DNA of 64,000 bases from Paenalcaligenes faecalis (GCF_027557445.1 NZ_CP106841.1:124001-188000); one strand, 5' to 3'; positions 18,707 through 29,056 are shown, numbered from the stretch's first letter. The notes: generated by a model not told the origin, from the sequence alone. Numbers and translations are program-made.

Positions 18707-20092
18707 CTACGGTTTATTATTGATAAAGCCTTTAAAAATCGTCAACGTAATGATTTTTAGGTCTAACCACAACGACCAGTTGTTGATATACCAAAGATCA
18801 AATTCCACGCGGCGCTGCATTTTTTCGATGGTATCTGTTTCACCGCGTAGCCCATTGACCTGCGCCCAACCGGTGATACCCGGCTTGACCTTATGGCGTT
18901 TCATGTAGGACTCGATCTGGTCTTTGTAATGCTCGTTATGTGCCAGCGCGTGCGGCCTAGGGCCGACGATGGACATACGACCTTGTAAAACGTTATAGAA
19001 CTGGGGCAGCTCATCTAAACTGGTCTTGCGTAAAAACGCCCCCAAACGGGTGATTCTTGGGTCATTGGCACTGGCTTGGGTGACTTCGCCATTTTTCTCA
19101 TTATGCACCTCCATGGACCTAAACTTATAGACCTTGAACGACTTGCCATTAAAACCCGTGCGATGCTGTTTGAACAAGGCTGGCCCCGGTGATGTGAGCT
19201 TGATGGCGATATAAATCAGGGCGCAGACGGGCAGAATTAACAGCCCAATAAGACTACCTAAGACTAAATCCTCGGCTCGTTTTAGCCAACGGCTGCTACC
19301 GTCCATCGGGCTGCAGCTAATATCAATCGAATACATGCCTGCAATTTGATTGATACGGTGATTCAATAAAGACAGATCCGATAAATCAGGAATAAAACGT
19401 ATTTCTGCGGTTTGATGGCGTAGCACATGCAACACTTCTTTGATTTTGTCTCCCTCAGACAAGGGCAAACAAATCCAAACCTCGTGGGGAATAATCGTAG
19501 AAACCGTCTGTGAAAGCGCCACTAAAAAATGGGCATCATCTGAAATAGGCACGGCAGTGCGAATGGAATAACCATGTGTGGGCAGGGTGTCTTGTTGTTG
19601 GAAAATACTGTGTTGCCCAGACTTGTCATAGATCACCACCACGTTTTTTTGGTTTTTACCCTTGGCCCGAAAATGGGAAAGCAAGGTAAACACCAACAAC
19701 CTAAAACTCATGACACCCATCAGACCAAACAAAACCGTATAGGCCATCCAATAGCGTGAAAAATAATGGGCCAGCTTAGAGGCGATAGCTATCACGGCTA
19801 ATACAAATAGCGCCCCAACCCAAGCCCACAGAATCCGACTTAAAGGACGAATCAGCGCCTGCCCTCGCCACGAGCTATAGCTTTGCGTAGCCGCTTGGCT
19901 CAGAATGATCGTAAGACTAAAAATCAATGTGGCTAACAAATACCACTCGCTCATTTCCCAGTGATTAAAGCGCAGCCAATAGGCAATATGCCCTGCCATA
20001 AATAACAAGGCAAAATCCACCACACCAGCAGCAAATGCCACCGGATAACGCTCAGCAAAAATCGTAGGAGGGGTATGAATCTGATTACTCAA
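18707..20092 (-). CDS. undecaprenyl-phosphate sugar-1-phosphate transferase (WcaJ-like)
   Basis: A 461-residue polyprenyl glycosylphosphotransferase that starts polysaccharide synthesis by loading a hexose-1-phosphate on undecaprenyl phosphate. Four N-terminal membrane helices (about 15-125), a CoA-binding-like Rossmann segment, a fifth helix (VLGSLIGLLILPVCALIYIAI) and the catalytic sugar-transferase domain with FKVYKFRSM, TSLDELPQF and VGPRPHA are all visible. It overlaps the next upstream gene by 8 bases and ends the minus-strand polysaccharide run. Confidence 0.92.
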   Translation of the reverse strand: MSNQIHTPPTIFAERYPVAFAAGVVDFALLFMAGHIAYWLRFNHWEMSEWYLLATLIFSLTIILSQAATQSYSSWRGQALIRPLSRILWAWVGALFVLAVIAIASKLAHYFSRYWMAYTVLFGLMGVMSFRLLVFTLLSHFRAKGKNQKNVVVIYDKSGQHSIFQQQDTLPTHGYSIRTAVPISDDAHFLVALSQTVSTIIPHEVWICLPLSEGDKIKEVLHVLRHQTAEIRFIPDLSDLSLLNHRINQIAGMYSIDISCSPMDGSSRWLKRAEDLVLGSLIGLLILPVCALIYIAIKLTSPGPALFKQHRTGFNGKSFKVYKFRSMEVHNEKNGEVTQASANDPRITRLGAFLRKTSLDELPQFYNVLQGRMSIVGPRPHALAHNEHYKDQIESYMKRHKVKPGITGWAQVNGLRGETDTIEKMQRRVEFDLWYINNWSLWLDLKIITLTIFKGFINNKP

Positions 20093-21230
20093 GGTAGTCT
20101 TCCCAGCCCTCTGGATCAGGTTGATAGGGGTTATAGCGAGTCAATAGTTTTTCGTACTCGGCTAATACCAGTTCCCAAGTGAATTGCTCCGCATGGCGTA
20201 AACGCGCCGCTTTTTTCATCGCTAAGGCGTGGTCTGGGTGATCTAACAGGTCTGTAAACTGTGCCGCGCAGCTGGCAGAGTCAGAAAAGTAAACAGCGGC
20301 CTCCGCACCAGCCACCCAACGGTTAAACGGGTTGTCATGGGCCAGAACAGGATTACCCGCCCCTAACGCCTCGACTAAAGACGGATTCGTGCCACCGACT
20401 TGATGACCATGCACGTATAAATAGCTGTGATAACGCAAGGCCCTAACCGTAGGCTTGTCGTAAATCGCCCCCAGAAACTTAACTTCGGAACTGGCAGAGG
20501 CTAAGACTTGTTGATGATAGGTATTGTTTTCATCAAAATCACCCAACACCACCAACGTGTGACCACGCGGCTGTTGGCTAAAGCCTTGGACGATTTCTAA
20601 AATAGAGTTTTCTGGTTCAGGACGTGCAATCACAGTAGAAAACTTACCGGGTTCTAAACCAAATTCCTTTAACGGTGCGGTGCTGGAATCGGTAATAGCG
20701 TCTGCGCCATAGGGGATCATCGTAATGCGTTTTTCGCGGGTACGCGTCGCCAGATGGGCCTTGATTTCAGGGTGATCGGCAATTAAATGCGTACCTGTCC
20801 AGCAGGCAATGCGCTCATTGACCCAAAACCAGAGCTTAGCCACCGGCCCCCATTTAGCACGACGGTACTCAATCCCATCCATATTGAATAAATTCGCCTT
20901 ACCACGTAGGCGCTGTAAAACATTAAATATGGCCGTGTTGTAACCTAAGGTCAGCGCCATGGTGGGCTGCTTTCGTGCATGCAAGGCGGCTTTTAGATCG
21001 AAAATAATCGTCCCCAATGCCCCCGTCTGTTTAACAGGAATATGAACGCGGCGCACTCGGCCCCACATGGTTTCGTACATAGTGGTCCGATTCCAGTCCT
21101 CTTGGCAATAAACCGTGACGCGCCAGCCTTTTTGAACTAAATACGTGGAAAGGGCTTCGGCGAAGGTTTCAAAACCACCGTGATTAGCGGGTACGCCTCG
21201 GGTTCCTAAAATTAATAGTCGTTTATGCAT
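20085..21230 (-). CDS. glycosyltransferase, DUF1972 plus GT4 type
   Basis: A 381-residue GT-B enzyme. The N-terminal DUF1972 module begins LILGTRGVPANHGGFETFAE, typical of rhamnosyltransferases of the WchF/Cps2T type. The C-terminal half has YLYVHGHQVGGTNPSLVEALGAG, the GT4 nucleotide-sugar site. It likely transfers rhamnose or another sugar to the lipid-linked primer made by the neighbouring WcaJ-like enzyme (inference from family and context). Confidence 0.87.
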   Translation of the reverse strand: MHKRLLILGTRGVPANHGGFETFAEALSTYLVQKGWRVTVYCQEDWNRTTMYETMWGRVRRVHIPVKQTGALGTIIFDLKAALHARKQPTMALTLGYNTAIFNVLQRLRGKANLFNMDGIEYRRAKWGPVAKLWFWVNERIACWTGTHLIADHPEIKAHLATRTREKRITMIPYGADAITDSSTAPLKEFGLEPGKFSTVIARPEPENSILEIVQGFSQQPRGHTLVVLGDFDENNTYHQQVLASASSEVKFLGAIYDKPTVRALRYHSYLYVHGHQVGGTNPSLVEALGAGNPVLAHDNPFNRWVAGAEAAVYFSDSASCAAQFTDLLDHPDHALAMKKAARLRHAEQFTWELVLAEYEKLLTRYNPYQPDPEGWEDYLE

Positions 21231-21250
21231 AGCGCGTAGAAAAGAAAAGG

Positions 21251-22102
21251 TTATAAAAAAAGACGTTTTAGATTTAAACGTAGCTTATGCCAAACCAGAA
21301 CAGTACGCCCTTTAGGTTGCTGTAATGCCTTGGCGATAGATTGACTGCGTTGAATAATACGTCCAAGTTGGGCTAATTTTTGCCGTTGATAACCACCATC
21401 AAAGGCGTGAGCCGCCTCGACATTATTGCCGTGTTGACGATATAACACGGTTTGTTCATGTAACGGAATAACATAACCATGGTGCGCAACAGCCGCCGCC
21501 ATCCAATGATCGTGAAAGACCCCGTTTTCAGTGGGAATAGGCAAAATAACGGATTTAGCGGCTCGATTAAACAGGGTAGTGCAACCCGTCACCACATTTT
21601 GTACCAATAAATCGGCACTGCTTTTTGCCCACGCCGGATCAAGCTTTTGTAATTGCCAAAACGAATGATGCAGCGGCTGCAACTGCGCATCCACCACCGT
21701 TAAATCAGAACAAACCAGCAGCGGAGTCGAAGCACCATATTGCTTTTCAGCATCTAAAAGCTGATCCATTTGGATACGTAATTTATAGGGCATCCAAACA
21801 TCGTCTTGATCGGCCAGTGCCATATAGTCGGCGGTAGCTGCTTCGATCAATGCTGCAAAATTAGTAGACACGCTGCCTTGACCGCTAGTGCGCTGCAGTA
21901 GGTGTATATGACGTTGATTGGGTAGTGCCGTTTGCTGTATTGCCTGAATCAAAGCGACGGTATTATCCGTAGAACCATCATCTCGAATGATAATGCGAAT
22001 CATTCCGCTGTAATCTTGATCCAAAATAGATTGGATTTGGGCTTGTATAAATGCCGCCCCATTAAAGGCGGCTAGCAATACATCAATAGCGGGATAAGGC
22101 AT
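21251..22102 (-). CDS. family 2 glycosyltransferase
   Basis: A 283-residue GT-A enzyme: DVLLAAFNGAAFIQAQIQSIL, IIRDDGSTDNT and MALADQDDVWMPYKL with the DxD-type metal site. The C-terminal region resembles rhamnosyltransferases. It is set between rfbB and the DUF1972 glycosyltransferase on the same strand, with gaps of 8 and 20 bases, so an operon is likely. Confidence 0.88.
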   Translation of the reverse strand: MPYPAIDVLLAAFNGAAFIQAQIQSILDQDYSGMIRIIIRDDGSTDNTVALIQAIQQTALPNQRHIHLLQRTSGQGSVSTNFAALIEAATADYMALADQDDVWMPYKLRIQMDQLLDAEKQYGASTPLLVCSDLTVVDAQLQPLHHSFWQLQKLDPAWAKSSADLLVQNVVTGCTTLFNRAAKSVILPIPTENGVFHDHWMAAAVAHHGYVIPLHEQTVLYRQHGNNVEAAHAFDGGYQRQKLAQLGRIIQRSQSIAKALQQPKGRTVLVWHKLRLNLKRLFL

Positions 22103-22110
22103 TGAGTAGA

Positions 22111-23166
22111 TTAAATACGCTCTAAACGGTAGTTGCCATTAAGGACATCTTGCCACCAGGATTCGTTGTCTAAATACCATTGTACGGTTTTACGTAATCC
22201 AGTTTCAAAGGTCTCGGCAGGGGTCCAGCCTAATTCACGTTCGATTTTTGTCGCATCAATGGCATAGCGCACATCGTGTCCGGGGCGATCCGTCACAAAG
22301 GTGATCAGATCTGCATACGGTTGCAGTTTACCGTCCACCATACGCGGGCGTAACTCATCAAGCAAAGCACAGATGGTTTTCACCACATCAATATTGGCTT
22401 TTTCATTATGACCACCAATATTATAGGTTTCACCGGGAACGCCCTCGGCAGCTACCTGTACAAGCGCTCTGGCGTGGTCTTCTACATACAGCCAGTCTCG
22501 GATTTGTTGCCCATTGCCATACACCGGTAACGGCTTACCCGCTAAGGCGCTCAGAATCATGTGGGGGATGAGTTTTTCTGGAAAATGATACGGCCCATAG
22601 TTATTCGAGCAGTTCGTCACCAACACTGGCAGACCGTAGGTACGATTCCATGCGCGCACTAAATGGTCGGAACTGGCTTTAGAGGCAGAATAAGGAGAGC
22701 TAGGCGCATATGACGTGGTTTCGGTAAATAAATCATCGGTGCCGTCCAAATCACCATAGACCTCATCCGTAGAAATATGATGGAAACGGAAATTTTCTTT
22801 TTCGGTATCGCCCAGTTGATTCCAATACAAACGAGCCGCCTCTAATAATTGGTACGTACCTACAATATTAGTTTGGATAAATTCGCCCGGCCCGGTAATA
22901 GAACGATCTACGTGCGATTCAGCGGCTAAATGCATAACCGTAGTTGGTTGGAATTCAGTAAAAATGCGTGTTAATGCGTCGGCATCACAAATATCATGGT
23001 GATAAAAGCGATAGCGGTCGGAGTTGGCTGCGTCAGCTAATGATGCTAAGTTACCCGCATAGCTTAATTTGTCTAAATTAGCTACGATGTGGTCGGTATC
23101 TGCGATTAAATGACGAATAACCGCTGAGCCAATAAATCCGGCACCGCCGGTCACAAGAATACGCAT
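22111..23166 (-). CDS. rfbB: dTDP-glucose 4,6-dehydratase
   Basis: RfbB makes dTDP-4-keto-6-deoxyglucose for dTDP-L-rhamnose. I start at [16 protein letters not shown] (351 residues) because the NAD-binding fold begins there; the 15 residues added by an upstream start do not fit. [22 protein letters not shown] and YSASKASS (catalytic Tyr/Lys) are present. rfbB is split from rfbC, rfbA and rfbD by the plus-strand T1SS operon, an unusual interruption of the rhamnose genes. Confidence 0.95.
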   Translation of the reverse strand: MRILVTGGAGFIGSAVIRHLIADTDHIVANLDKLSYAGNLASLADAANSDRYRFYHHDICDADALTRIFTEFQPTTVMHLAAESHVDRSITGPGEFIQTNIVGTYQLLEAARLYWNQLGDTEKENFRFHHISTDEVYGDLDGTDDLFTETTSYAPSSPYSASKASSDHLVRAWNRTYGLPVLVTNCSNNYGPYHFPEKLIPHMILSALAGKPLPVYGNGQQIRDWLYVEDHARALVQVAAEGVPGETYNIGGHNEKANIDVVKTICALLDELRPRMVDGKLQPYADLITFVTDRPGHDVRYAIDATKIERELGWTPAETFETGLRKTVQWYLDNESWWQDVLNGNYRLERI

Positions 23167-23310
23167 AGATTCCTCAAAATGATGAAGGTGTAAACAAGGC
23201 AATAGTATCAAAGCCTACATGATATAATTGTTTGCCTATTGCCCCAAGACTGTTACTACATTTACCGAGTTTTACGCAGCGCTGATGCTGCGTTGTTTTT
23301 TAGGTTAAAC

Positions 23311-25029
23311 ATGAAGCCCACCAACCGTACCGAGCTTGGCCAAGCCATCCATCAGTTTAAAAAAACATTCTATAGTTTGACTGCCTTTAGTTGTGTAATC
23401 AATTTTTTAGGGCTGACGCCAGCCTTATTTATGTTACAAGTCTATGATCGAGTCCTAAGTAGTAGTAACGAAACCACACTGTTGATGTTGGTCTTGCTGG
23501 CAGGCGGACTGTATTTAATTGCGGCTTTGCTAGAGTTTGCTCGATCTAGAGTCCTAATTCGCGTGGGCAATAAATTAGACATGACCCTAAACCAACGGGT
23601 ATTTACGGCCGCTTTTGAACGCAATTTACGTCAATCGGGCGGTAATCCCTCTCAGGCTCTTAATGACCTAACCACGATTCGTCAATTCATGACGGGTAAC
23701 TCACTCTTTGCTTTTATTGATACGCCGTGGACACCTATTTATATGGGTGTGGCCTTTTTGGTGCATCCTGTATTGGGTTTTGTTATGTTAGGTGGCTCCA
23801 TCGTCCTGATTGTTTTGGCATATTTCAACAGCATCAGCACCCAAAAACCATTGGCTGATGCAAACCGCGCCTCTTTAGCCGCCTCTCACTTTGCAGATAA
23901 TCACTTACGCAACGCAGAGGTCATCGAATCCATGGGCATGCTGCCGGGTCTACGCGCACGCTGGATGAAAATGCACGCGCAGGTATTAGGCTTACAAACC
24001 CTAGCCTCAGACCGTGGCGCTCGTTTTACGGGCATCACCCGATTTTTCCGCATGTACTTGCAGTCCTTAATTTTGGCAGCAGGTGCGCTATTAGTATTAA
24101 CCGGTGACATCACCCCCGGTATGATGATTGTGTGTTCCTTATTGATGGGTAAAGCCTTAGCCCCCGTTGAACAGGTCATTGGGGCATGGAAACACATGGT
24201 GTCTGCCCGCGAATCTTACAAACGCTTAGACGAACTACTCCAAAGCGCACCTCAACGCGGCGAAACCCTCTCTTTACCTGCCCCTAAAGGCCATCTATTG
24301 GTAGAAAACCTGATCGCTGGTGCGCCAGGTCAGCAGGCGCCTATTTTGCGTGGTGTGAACTTCGAGGTGCAGCCCGGCGAGGTCGTCGGCGTAATTGGGC
24401 CATCGGCGTCGGGTAAATCCACCCTAGCTCGGTTACTGGTAGGGGTCTGGGGTGCTAGGGCAGGCAGTGTGCGTTTAGACGGCGCAGACATTTACCTTTG
24501 GAACAAAGACGAACTAGGGCCACATTTAGGTTACCTACCCCAAGACATCGAACTCTTTGACGGCACGATTGCCGAAAACATTTGCCGTTTTGGTGAACAA
24601 AACGCTGAAAAAATTATCCAAGCCGCCCAGCGCGCTGGCGTACACGACATGATTCTGCGCCTACCCCAAGGCTACGACACCCCCTTAGGTAACGGGGCTA
24701 TTTCACTATCCGGCGGTCAAAAACAGCGACTTGGTTTGGCCCGCGCCATGTATGGCAACCCTGCGATGGTGGTGTTGGACGAACCCAACTCGAACTTAGA
24801 CGATGTGGGCGAACGCGCCTTAGTCGCTGCCATCAATGACTTAAAAAAACGTGGTACGACCGTATTTTTGATTACGCACCGCATGAACATATTACAGGTT
24901 GTAGATAAACTGTTAGTCATGCGTGATGGGACGGTAGCCATGTATGGCCCTCGTCAACAGGTATTGGCTGCTCTACAGCAACAACAAGCACCAACTGTTA
25001 GCAAATCAAACCCTAATGCATTGAACTGA
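23311..25029 (+). CDS. type I secretion ABC transporter (permease/ATPase)
   Basis: A 572-residue exporter of the PrtD/RsaD class, lacking a C39 peptidase-like N-domain. I start at MKPTNRTELGQAI, which begins the family fold; an upstream start adds 24 unlikely residues. Six membrane helices (about 20-300) precede the ATPase with Walker A GPSASGKST, signature LSGGQKQR and Walker B MVVLDEPNS. With the next two genes (18- and 10-base gaps) it forms a complete T1SS. The S-layer-like proteins at 40.1 and 55.8 kb are the likely substrates (inference). Confidence 0.94.
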   Translation: MKPTNRTELGQAIHQFKKTFYSLTAFSCVINFLGLTPALFMLQVYDRVLSSSNETTLLMLVLLAGGLYLIAALLEFARSRVLIRVGNKLDMTLNQRVFTAAFERNLRQSGGNPSQALNDLTTIRQFMTGNSLFAFIDTPWTPIYMGVAFLVHPVLGFVMLGGSIVLIVLAYFNSISTQKPLADANRASLAASHFADNHLRNAEVIESMGMLPGLRARWMKMHAQVLGLQTLASDRGARFTGITRFFRMYLQSLILAAGALLVLTGDITPGMMIVCSLLMGKALAPVEQVIGAWKHMVSARESYKRLDELLQSAPQRGETLSLPAPKGHLLVENLIAGAPGQQAPILRGVNFEVQPGEVVGVIGPSASGKSTLARLLVGVWGARAGSVRLDGADIYLWNKDELGPHLGYLPQDIELFDGTIAENICRFGEQNAEKIIQAAQRAGVHDMILRLPQGYDTPLGNGAISLSGGQKQRLGLARAMYGNPAMVVLDEPNSNLDDVGERALVAAINDLKKRGTTVFLITHRMNILQVVDKLLVMRDGTVAMYGPRQQVLAALQQQQAPTVSKSNPNALN

Positions 25030-25047
25030 TCTCAAGGTCTATAAAAC

Positions 25048-26397
25048 ATGTTTACCTGGTTGAAAAAAAAACTTGCCGCCCCTCAGACCGCTGCGGATAC
25101 GACGGCTGTTGATACAAACTTAGGCTCACCCTTACGGTTGGGGTCACTGGTATTGTGGGTTGGCTTTGGTGGCTTTGTCTTATGGGCGGCTTTTGCTCCT
25201 TTAGACGGTGGGGTCACGGCAGAGGCTCAGGTACAGGTATTTGGACACCGCAAGGCCGTCCAGCACCTAGAGGGCGGGACCATTGATCATATCTTGGTCC
25301 GAGAGGGTGACTACGTCGAGGCAGATCAAATCTTAGTCCGCCTTAATCGAACGCGTGCCGTCGCAGAACAGGCTGTCGTCAGCACACAGTACATCATGGC
25401 TAAAACCACAGAGGCCCGTCTGATCGCCGAACGCGATAATGCGACTGAGATTCATTACGCCCCCGAATTACTCGGCTCATTTAACGAAGACCCTCGCTTT
25501 CTGGAGGCCAAAGCCAGCCAAGAGCGCCTATTCCAAACCCGACGCAAAGCCCTGTATGGCGAAATCGATATCCTGAAAGAAAACCTATCGGGCGCACAAC
25601 AACAATTAGCCGGTTTAGAACAAGTACAAAAAAATCGTCGCTCGCAAATTGGCTTTATTCAAAAGCAGCTCGAAGGAATCCGCGACTTAGCCAAAGATGG
25701 CTACGTGCCACGCAACCGCATGTTGGAACTAGAGCGCGAGGCCGCCCAATTACAGGCCGCCTTATCCACAGATTTAGTCGAGGCTGGACGGGCTAGAAAT
25801 CAAATTGCAGAATTAAAATTACGCATTTTGCAGCGCGAACAAGAATTCCAAAGCGAGGTGCAGTCGCAACTGTCCGAGGTGCAAAAAGAGGCCACTGCCC
25901 AGTGGGAACGCCTAGAGGCATTGAATTACACCGTGCGTGAAACCGAAATCAGAGCCCCCATCGCGGGCTATATTCAGAATGTCACCGTCCACACAGAGGG
26001 CGGTGTGATCGGGGGCGGAACCCAGCTGATGGAGGTCGTGCCTAAAGACGAACGCTTTATTATCCAAGCCCATGTCCCCGTACAAAGCATAGACCGCGTA
26101 GCCGTTGGTTTGCCGGTGGACATTACTTTCCCCGCCTTTAACCATGCACGTACCCCTAATATCCCCGGCGAGGTTCAAACCGTCTCGGCAGACCGCTTAG
26201 TCGATGAAAAAACAGGGCAACCCTACTATTTAGCGCAAGTCTCTGTCACGGACGAGGGCATGGAAAAACTTCGCTTTAATCATGTACGCCCCGGCATGCC
26301 CGCTGCCGTATTGATTAAAACCGGAGAACGAACTTTATTAGGCTATATTATTAAGCCTTTCAAAGATCGCATTGATAAATCGTTGACCGAAGAATAA
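25048..26397 (+). CDS. HlyD-family type I secretion adaptor
   Basis: A 449-residue membrane-fusion protein. It has one N-terminal transmembrane helix (LGSLVLWVGFGGFVLWAAFAP), a lipoyl half (VFGHRKAVQHLEGGTIDHILV), long coiled-coil hairpins (about 160-300) and a beta-barrel domain (TEIRAPIAGYIQNVTVHTEGG). It links the ABC exporter in the inner membrane with the TolC-like channel encoded next. Confidence 0.94.
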   Translation: MFTWLKKKLAAPQTAADTTAVDTNLGSPLRLGSLVLWVGFGGFVLWAAFAPLDGGVTAEAQVQVFGHRKAVQHLEGGTIDHILVREGDYVEADQILVRLNRTRAVAEQAVVSTQYIMAKTTEARLIAERDNATEIHYAPELLGSFNEDPRFLEAKASQERLFQTRRKALYGEIDILKENLSGAQQQLAGLEQVQKNRRSQIGFIQKQLEGIRDLAKDGYVPRNRMLELEREAAQLQAALSTDLVEAGRARNQIAELKLRILQREQEFQSEVQSQLSEVQKEATAQWERLEALNYTVRETEIRAPIAGYIQNVTVHTEGGVIGGGTQLMEVVPKDERFIIQAHVPVQSIDRVAVGLPVDITFPAFNHARTPNIPGEVQTVSADRLVDEKTGQPYYLAQVSVTDEGMEKLRFNHVRPGMPAAVLIKTGERTLLGYIIKPFKDRIDKSLTEE

Positions 26398-26407
26398 AGG
26401 ACATACC

Positions 26408-27769
26408 ATGTGGCGTACTGCAACCCAGATTTTAGCGCTGACCGCGTTGGGGCTTTCATTGGCTCAGGCGAATCCCGTCAGTCTATCCACGGCTTGGCAA
26501 GCAGCACGTCAACAAGACCCGAGTTTATTGGCCGCGATAGCCGAAAAAGACGCTGGGCAGACCGAACGTGCGATTGGACGGGCCGGGTTATTACCGCAAA
26601 TTAGCGGCTCTCTAGGCCGCACCCGAATGCGCGGCGACCTAGACACCCCGGACGCACGGGGCGATATGTCCCGTCAAGACCTGTCCTACACATCAAAAAT
26701 TAACGAAATTTCCGTGCAGCAAACCGTCTTTGACTGGGGCAAAATCAGCGCATACCGCCAAGGTCACGCCAAGGCTGACCACGCCTTAGCCGTGTTTGAC
26801 ACCCAAGCCACCGAAATCTCTGAACGGCTCATTAACCGTTACTTTCAGGTGCTGTTAACCCAACAAAACGTGGTCTTAGCACAAAATAACTTGGCGGCAG
26901 CAGACAAACACATACAGGTAGGGCAACGCCACTTTGATCTGGGCGAAGGCACGATTACCGCTGTACACGAGGCCCAGTCCAGACGTGATATTGCCCACGC
27001 CCGCTGGTTAGTCGCCAAAGACAATCTGGTGGTAGCCAGACGTGAACTACAGGAAATGATTGGCGTAGACCCGCAACAGGTCTATCCCCTACAAACTGAA
27101 ATCCAACCCGTCGGCATCGAACCCGCCGACCTAAGCGCATGGTTAGACATGGCCATGCAGCGCAATGCCCAGATTCGGGCGGCCCAGCAAGACCTACAGG
27201 TCAACGCCTTAGAAATCCAACGGGCCTTTAGTGCGCATCTGCCTTCATTGGGCTTAGTGGCAGGGCTGCGAAAAACAGAGGGCGAAAGTATCTCTAGCCG
27301 CAATGAAAAAAACTCGACCCGATCCTTTGGCTATCAGGTCAATGTACCGATTTTTTCCGGTGGCGAAACCCATGCACGCGTACAGCAGGCACAGCACTAT
27401 CGGGATCGTAGCCAACACTTGGTTGATGCGGCCCGCCAAGAAATCGCCGTAGAGGTCACGCGACAATATCAAGGCGTGATAAGCGGGGCAGAGCACATAC
27501 TGGCACTGCAACGCGCGGTAGAGTCCAGCCGCCTAGCCGTCACCGCCTCAGAACGCGGCTACCAAGGCGGCACACACGGCATACGCGATATTTTAGATGC
27601 CCAAGAACGCCTCTATCAGGCGCAATTAGACCTAACACAAAAACGACTTGAATACGTGATGGCGCGCCTAAAACTGGCAGCCGTCGCAGACGGACTCGAT
27701 GGACAGGTCATTGAACAAACTACCACGTTATTTTTTAGCCAGCAGGCCATTGGGTTAGTAGACCTTTGA
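26408..27769 (+). CDS. TolC-family outer-membrane channel of the T1SS
   Basis: A 453-residue TolC-like protein with a signal peptide (MWRTATQILALTALGLSLAQA). It has two homologous halves; GLLPQISGSLG and HLPSLGLVAGLRK mark the equatorial repeats, and NVPIFSGGETHARVQQAQ is typical. It is the third gene of the T1SS operon. A second TolC-like gene is encoded at 31.3 kb. Confidence 0.93.
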   Translation: MWRTATQILALTALGLSLAQANPVSLSTAWQAARQQDPSLLAAIAEKDAGQTERAIGRAGLLPQISGSLGRTRMRGDLDTPDARGDMSRQDLSYTSKINEISVQQTVFDWGKISAYRQGHAKADHALAVFDTQATEISERLINRYFQVLLTQQNVVLAQNNLAAADKHIQVGQRHFDLGEGTITAVHEAQSRRDIAHARWLVAKDNLVVARRELQEMIGVDPQQVYPLQTEIQPVGIEPADLSAWLDMAMQRNAQIRAAQQDLQVNALEIQRAFSAHLPSLGLVAGLRKTEGESISSRNEKNSTRSFGYQVNVPIFSGGETHARVQQAQHYRDRSQHLVDAARQEIAVEVTRQYQGVISGAEHILALQRAVESSRLAVTASERGYQGGTHGIRDILDAQERLYQAQLDLTQKRLEYVMARLKLAAVADGLDGQVIEQTTTLFFSQQAIGLVDL

Positions 27770-27794
27770 GACCGTTTTAGTCGCAAAGGTCTAC
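27758..27794. terminator. inverted repeat at the convergent end of tolC and rfbC
   Basis: Perfect 11-base arms GTAGACCTTTG (27758-27768) and CAAAGGTCTAC (27784-27794) overlap the tolC stop. There is no clear T-run, so intrinsic termination is uncertain; it may instead protect the mRNA 3' end. Confidence 0.45.
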
Positions 27795-27813
27795 AAAAAT
27801 AACCGCTATATGA

Positions 27814-28359
27814 CTATTTATTGCTAACGTAATCGCTAAAGGACATCGCAACGCTGTCTTTGGCTGACAAAATAGGCTCGCCCTCAAAGGGCCAAACGAT
27901 ACCAATGTCAGGATCATTCCATGCAATGGCGGCCTCGAACTGGGGGGCGTAATAGTCAGTGGTCTTATACAAAAACTCGGCGGTATCGGATAGCACCACA
28001 AACCCGTGCGCAAAACCCTCTGGAACCCAAAGCTGGTGTTTGTTTTCTGCGGATAAGTGCGCCCCTGCCCATTGACCAAAGGTAGGGGAATCGCGGCGTA
28101 AATCCACCGCCACATCAAACACCTCGCCTTGCACCACACGCACTAACTTGCCCTGTGGCTGTTGCGTCTGAAAATGCAAACCACGTAGAACGTGCTTAAT
28201 GGACTTAGAATGGTTGTCTTGGACAAACTCGACCGAACGGCCAATCGCGTCCTCGAATTGACGATGATTAAAGCTCTCGAAAAAGAACCCGCGCTCATCA
28301 CCAAACACCTTGGGCTCAATCAAAACCACCTCGGGGATACATAATGGGGTAGCGATCAT
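27814..28359 (-). CDS. rfbC: dTDP-4-dehydrorhamnose 3,5-epimerase
   Basis: A 181-residue cupin enzyme of dTDP-L-rhamnose synthesis. FGDERGFFFESFN, QDNHSKSIKHVLRGLHFQ (with the catalytic His) and WVPEGFAHGFVVLSD are the canonical motifs. It should follow rfbA, but a decayed IscB element of about 970 bp now separates the two, so its expression relies on read-through or on a promoter inside the relic. Confidence 0.95.
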   Translation of the reverse strand: MIATPLCIPEVVLIEPKVFGDERGFFFESFNHRQFEDAIGRSVEFVQDNHSKSIKHVLRGLHFQTQQPQGKLVRVVQGEVFDVAVDLRRDSPTFGQWAGAHLSAENKHQLWVPEGFAHGFVVLSDTAEFLYKTTDYYAPQFEAAIAWNDPDIGIVWPFEGEPILSAKDSVAMSFSDYVSNK

Positions 28360-28381
28360 CTAAATTGTGCGAGATACCCCG

Positions 28382-28432
28382 TCATTTATGGCGGTGAGGG
28401 ATAGCACGGGTCACGTAGTGACCCCCTTTGTT
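28382..28432 (-). repeat. putative right-end hairpins of the relic IscB element
   Basis: On the minus strand CCGCCATAAATGACGG folds into a short stem, and next to it GGTCAC GTA GTGACC (plus 28409-28423) is a perfect palindrome. They follow the iscB stop, where IS200/IS605-type elements carry subterminal hairpins. The exact end is not proven because the other copy is cut by the window edge. Confidence 0.5.
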
Positions 28433-28449
28433 CTCGCGTCTCCTAAAAG

Positions 28450-29056
28450 TTAGAAGCTATCTATTCGGGTTGAGTATCCGTAGCCATCGCTACGTTGAAT
28501 AAGGGTGCAGTAACGGTGGCTAATGCCTTGAACCAAACCCACTGCGGATTGAATGTTAAAGCTTCCTGAGGCTCTAACGGCAACGCGACCTACATACGTG
28601 CCGACCTTCTTGCCTTTCGTGACTATCGCTTTCACCATGTCTCCCGTCTGAAAGCCATGAATTCGCTTTTGCCTTGTTAAATAGCCTCGCGGGAAGCCAA
28701 AGCGGGTGAGTCGTGTGCGTTGGTAACTACCACGCCCGCTATTTCCGGGTTTTCAAGCTGCTGCATATCAAAACGAACAGGTTCAGTACGTGCGCCGTAG
28801 CTGTTATCTTGCCCGTTTCCGCGTTAACGGTATCGTTATTGCGAACTAACGCCAGCCCTGATGTTTTACTGCCAGGGTCAATCTTAAGCTCTAACGGTTG
28901 AAGCTCGCTTTGCGCCACCTCTCTGTCAATCAAGCGAATCGTAAAGGGGATCAATCGATGCACCCTTGCTCGCCCTCGCGCCAATAAAAGTCGTGCTCGC
29001 TTCTCGGAGCACGGCATCAACGGCGCTTGGCGTCTATCTATTACAAAAACAGCCAT
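28450..29056 (-). pseudogene. IscB relic with two internal deletions
   Basis: Compared with the intact copy at 5-1339, this copy keeps residues about 1-94 (PLMP motif, RuvC-I Asp), a short stretch around RuvC-II read out of frame (VLICSSLKTRK then stop), and about residues 353-444 (target-motif domain). The bridge helix, the HNH and RuvC-III are gone, so it cannot be a nuclease. One deletion junction coincides with an 8-base direct repeat (CCACGCCC) found at both edges of the missing segment in the intact copy (285-292 and 778-785). The start region and RBS are intact. Confidence 0.9.
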
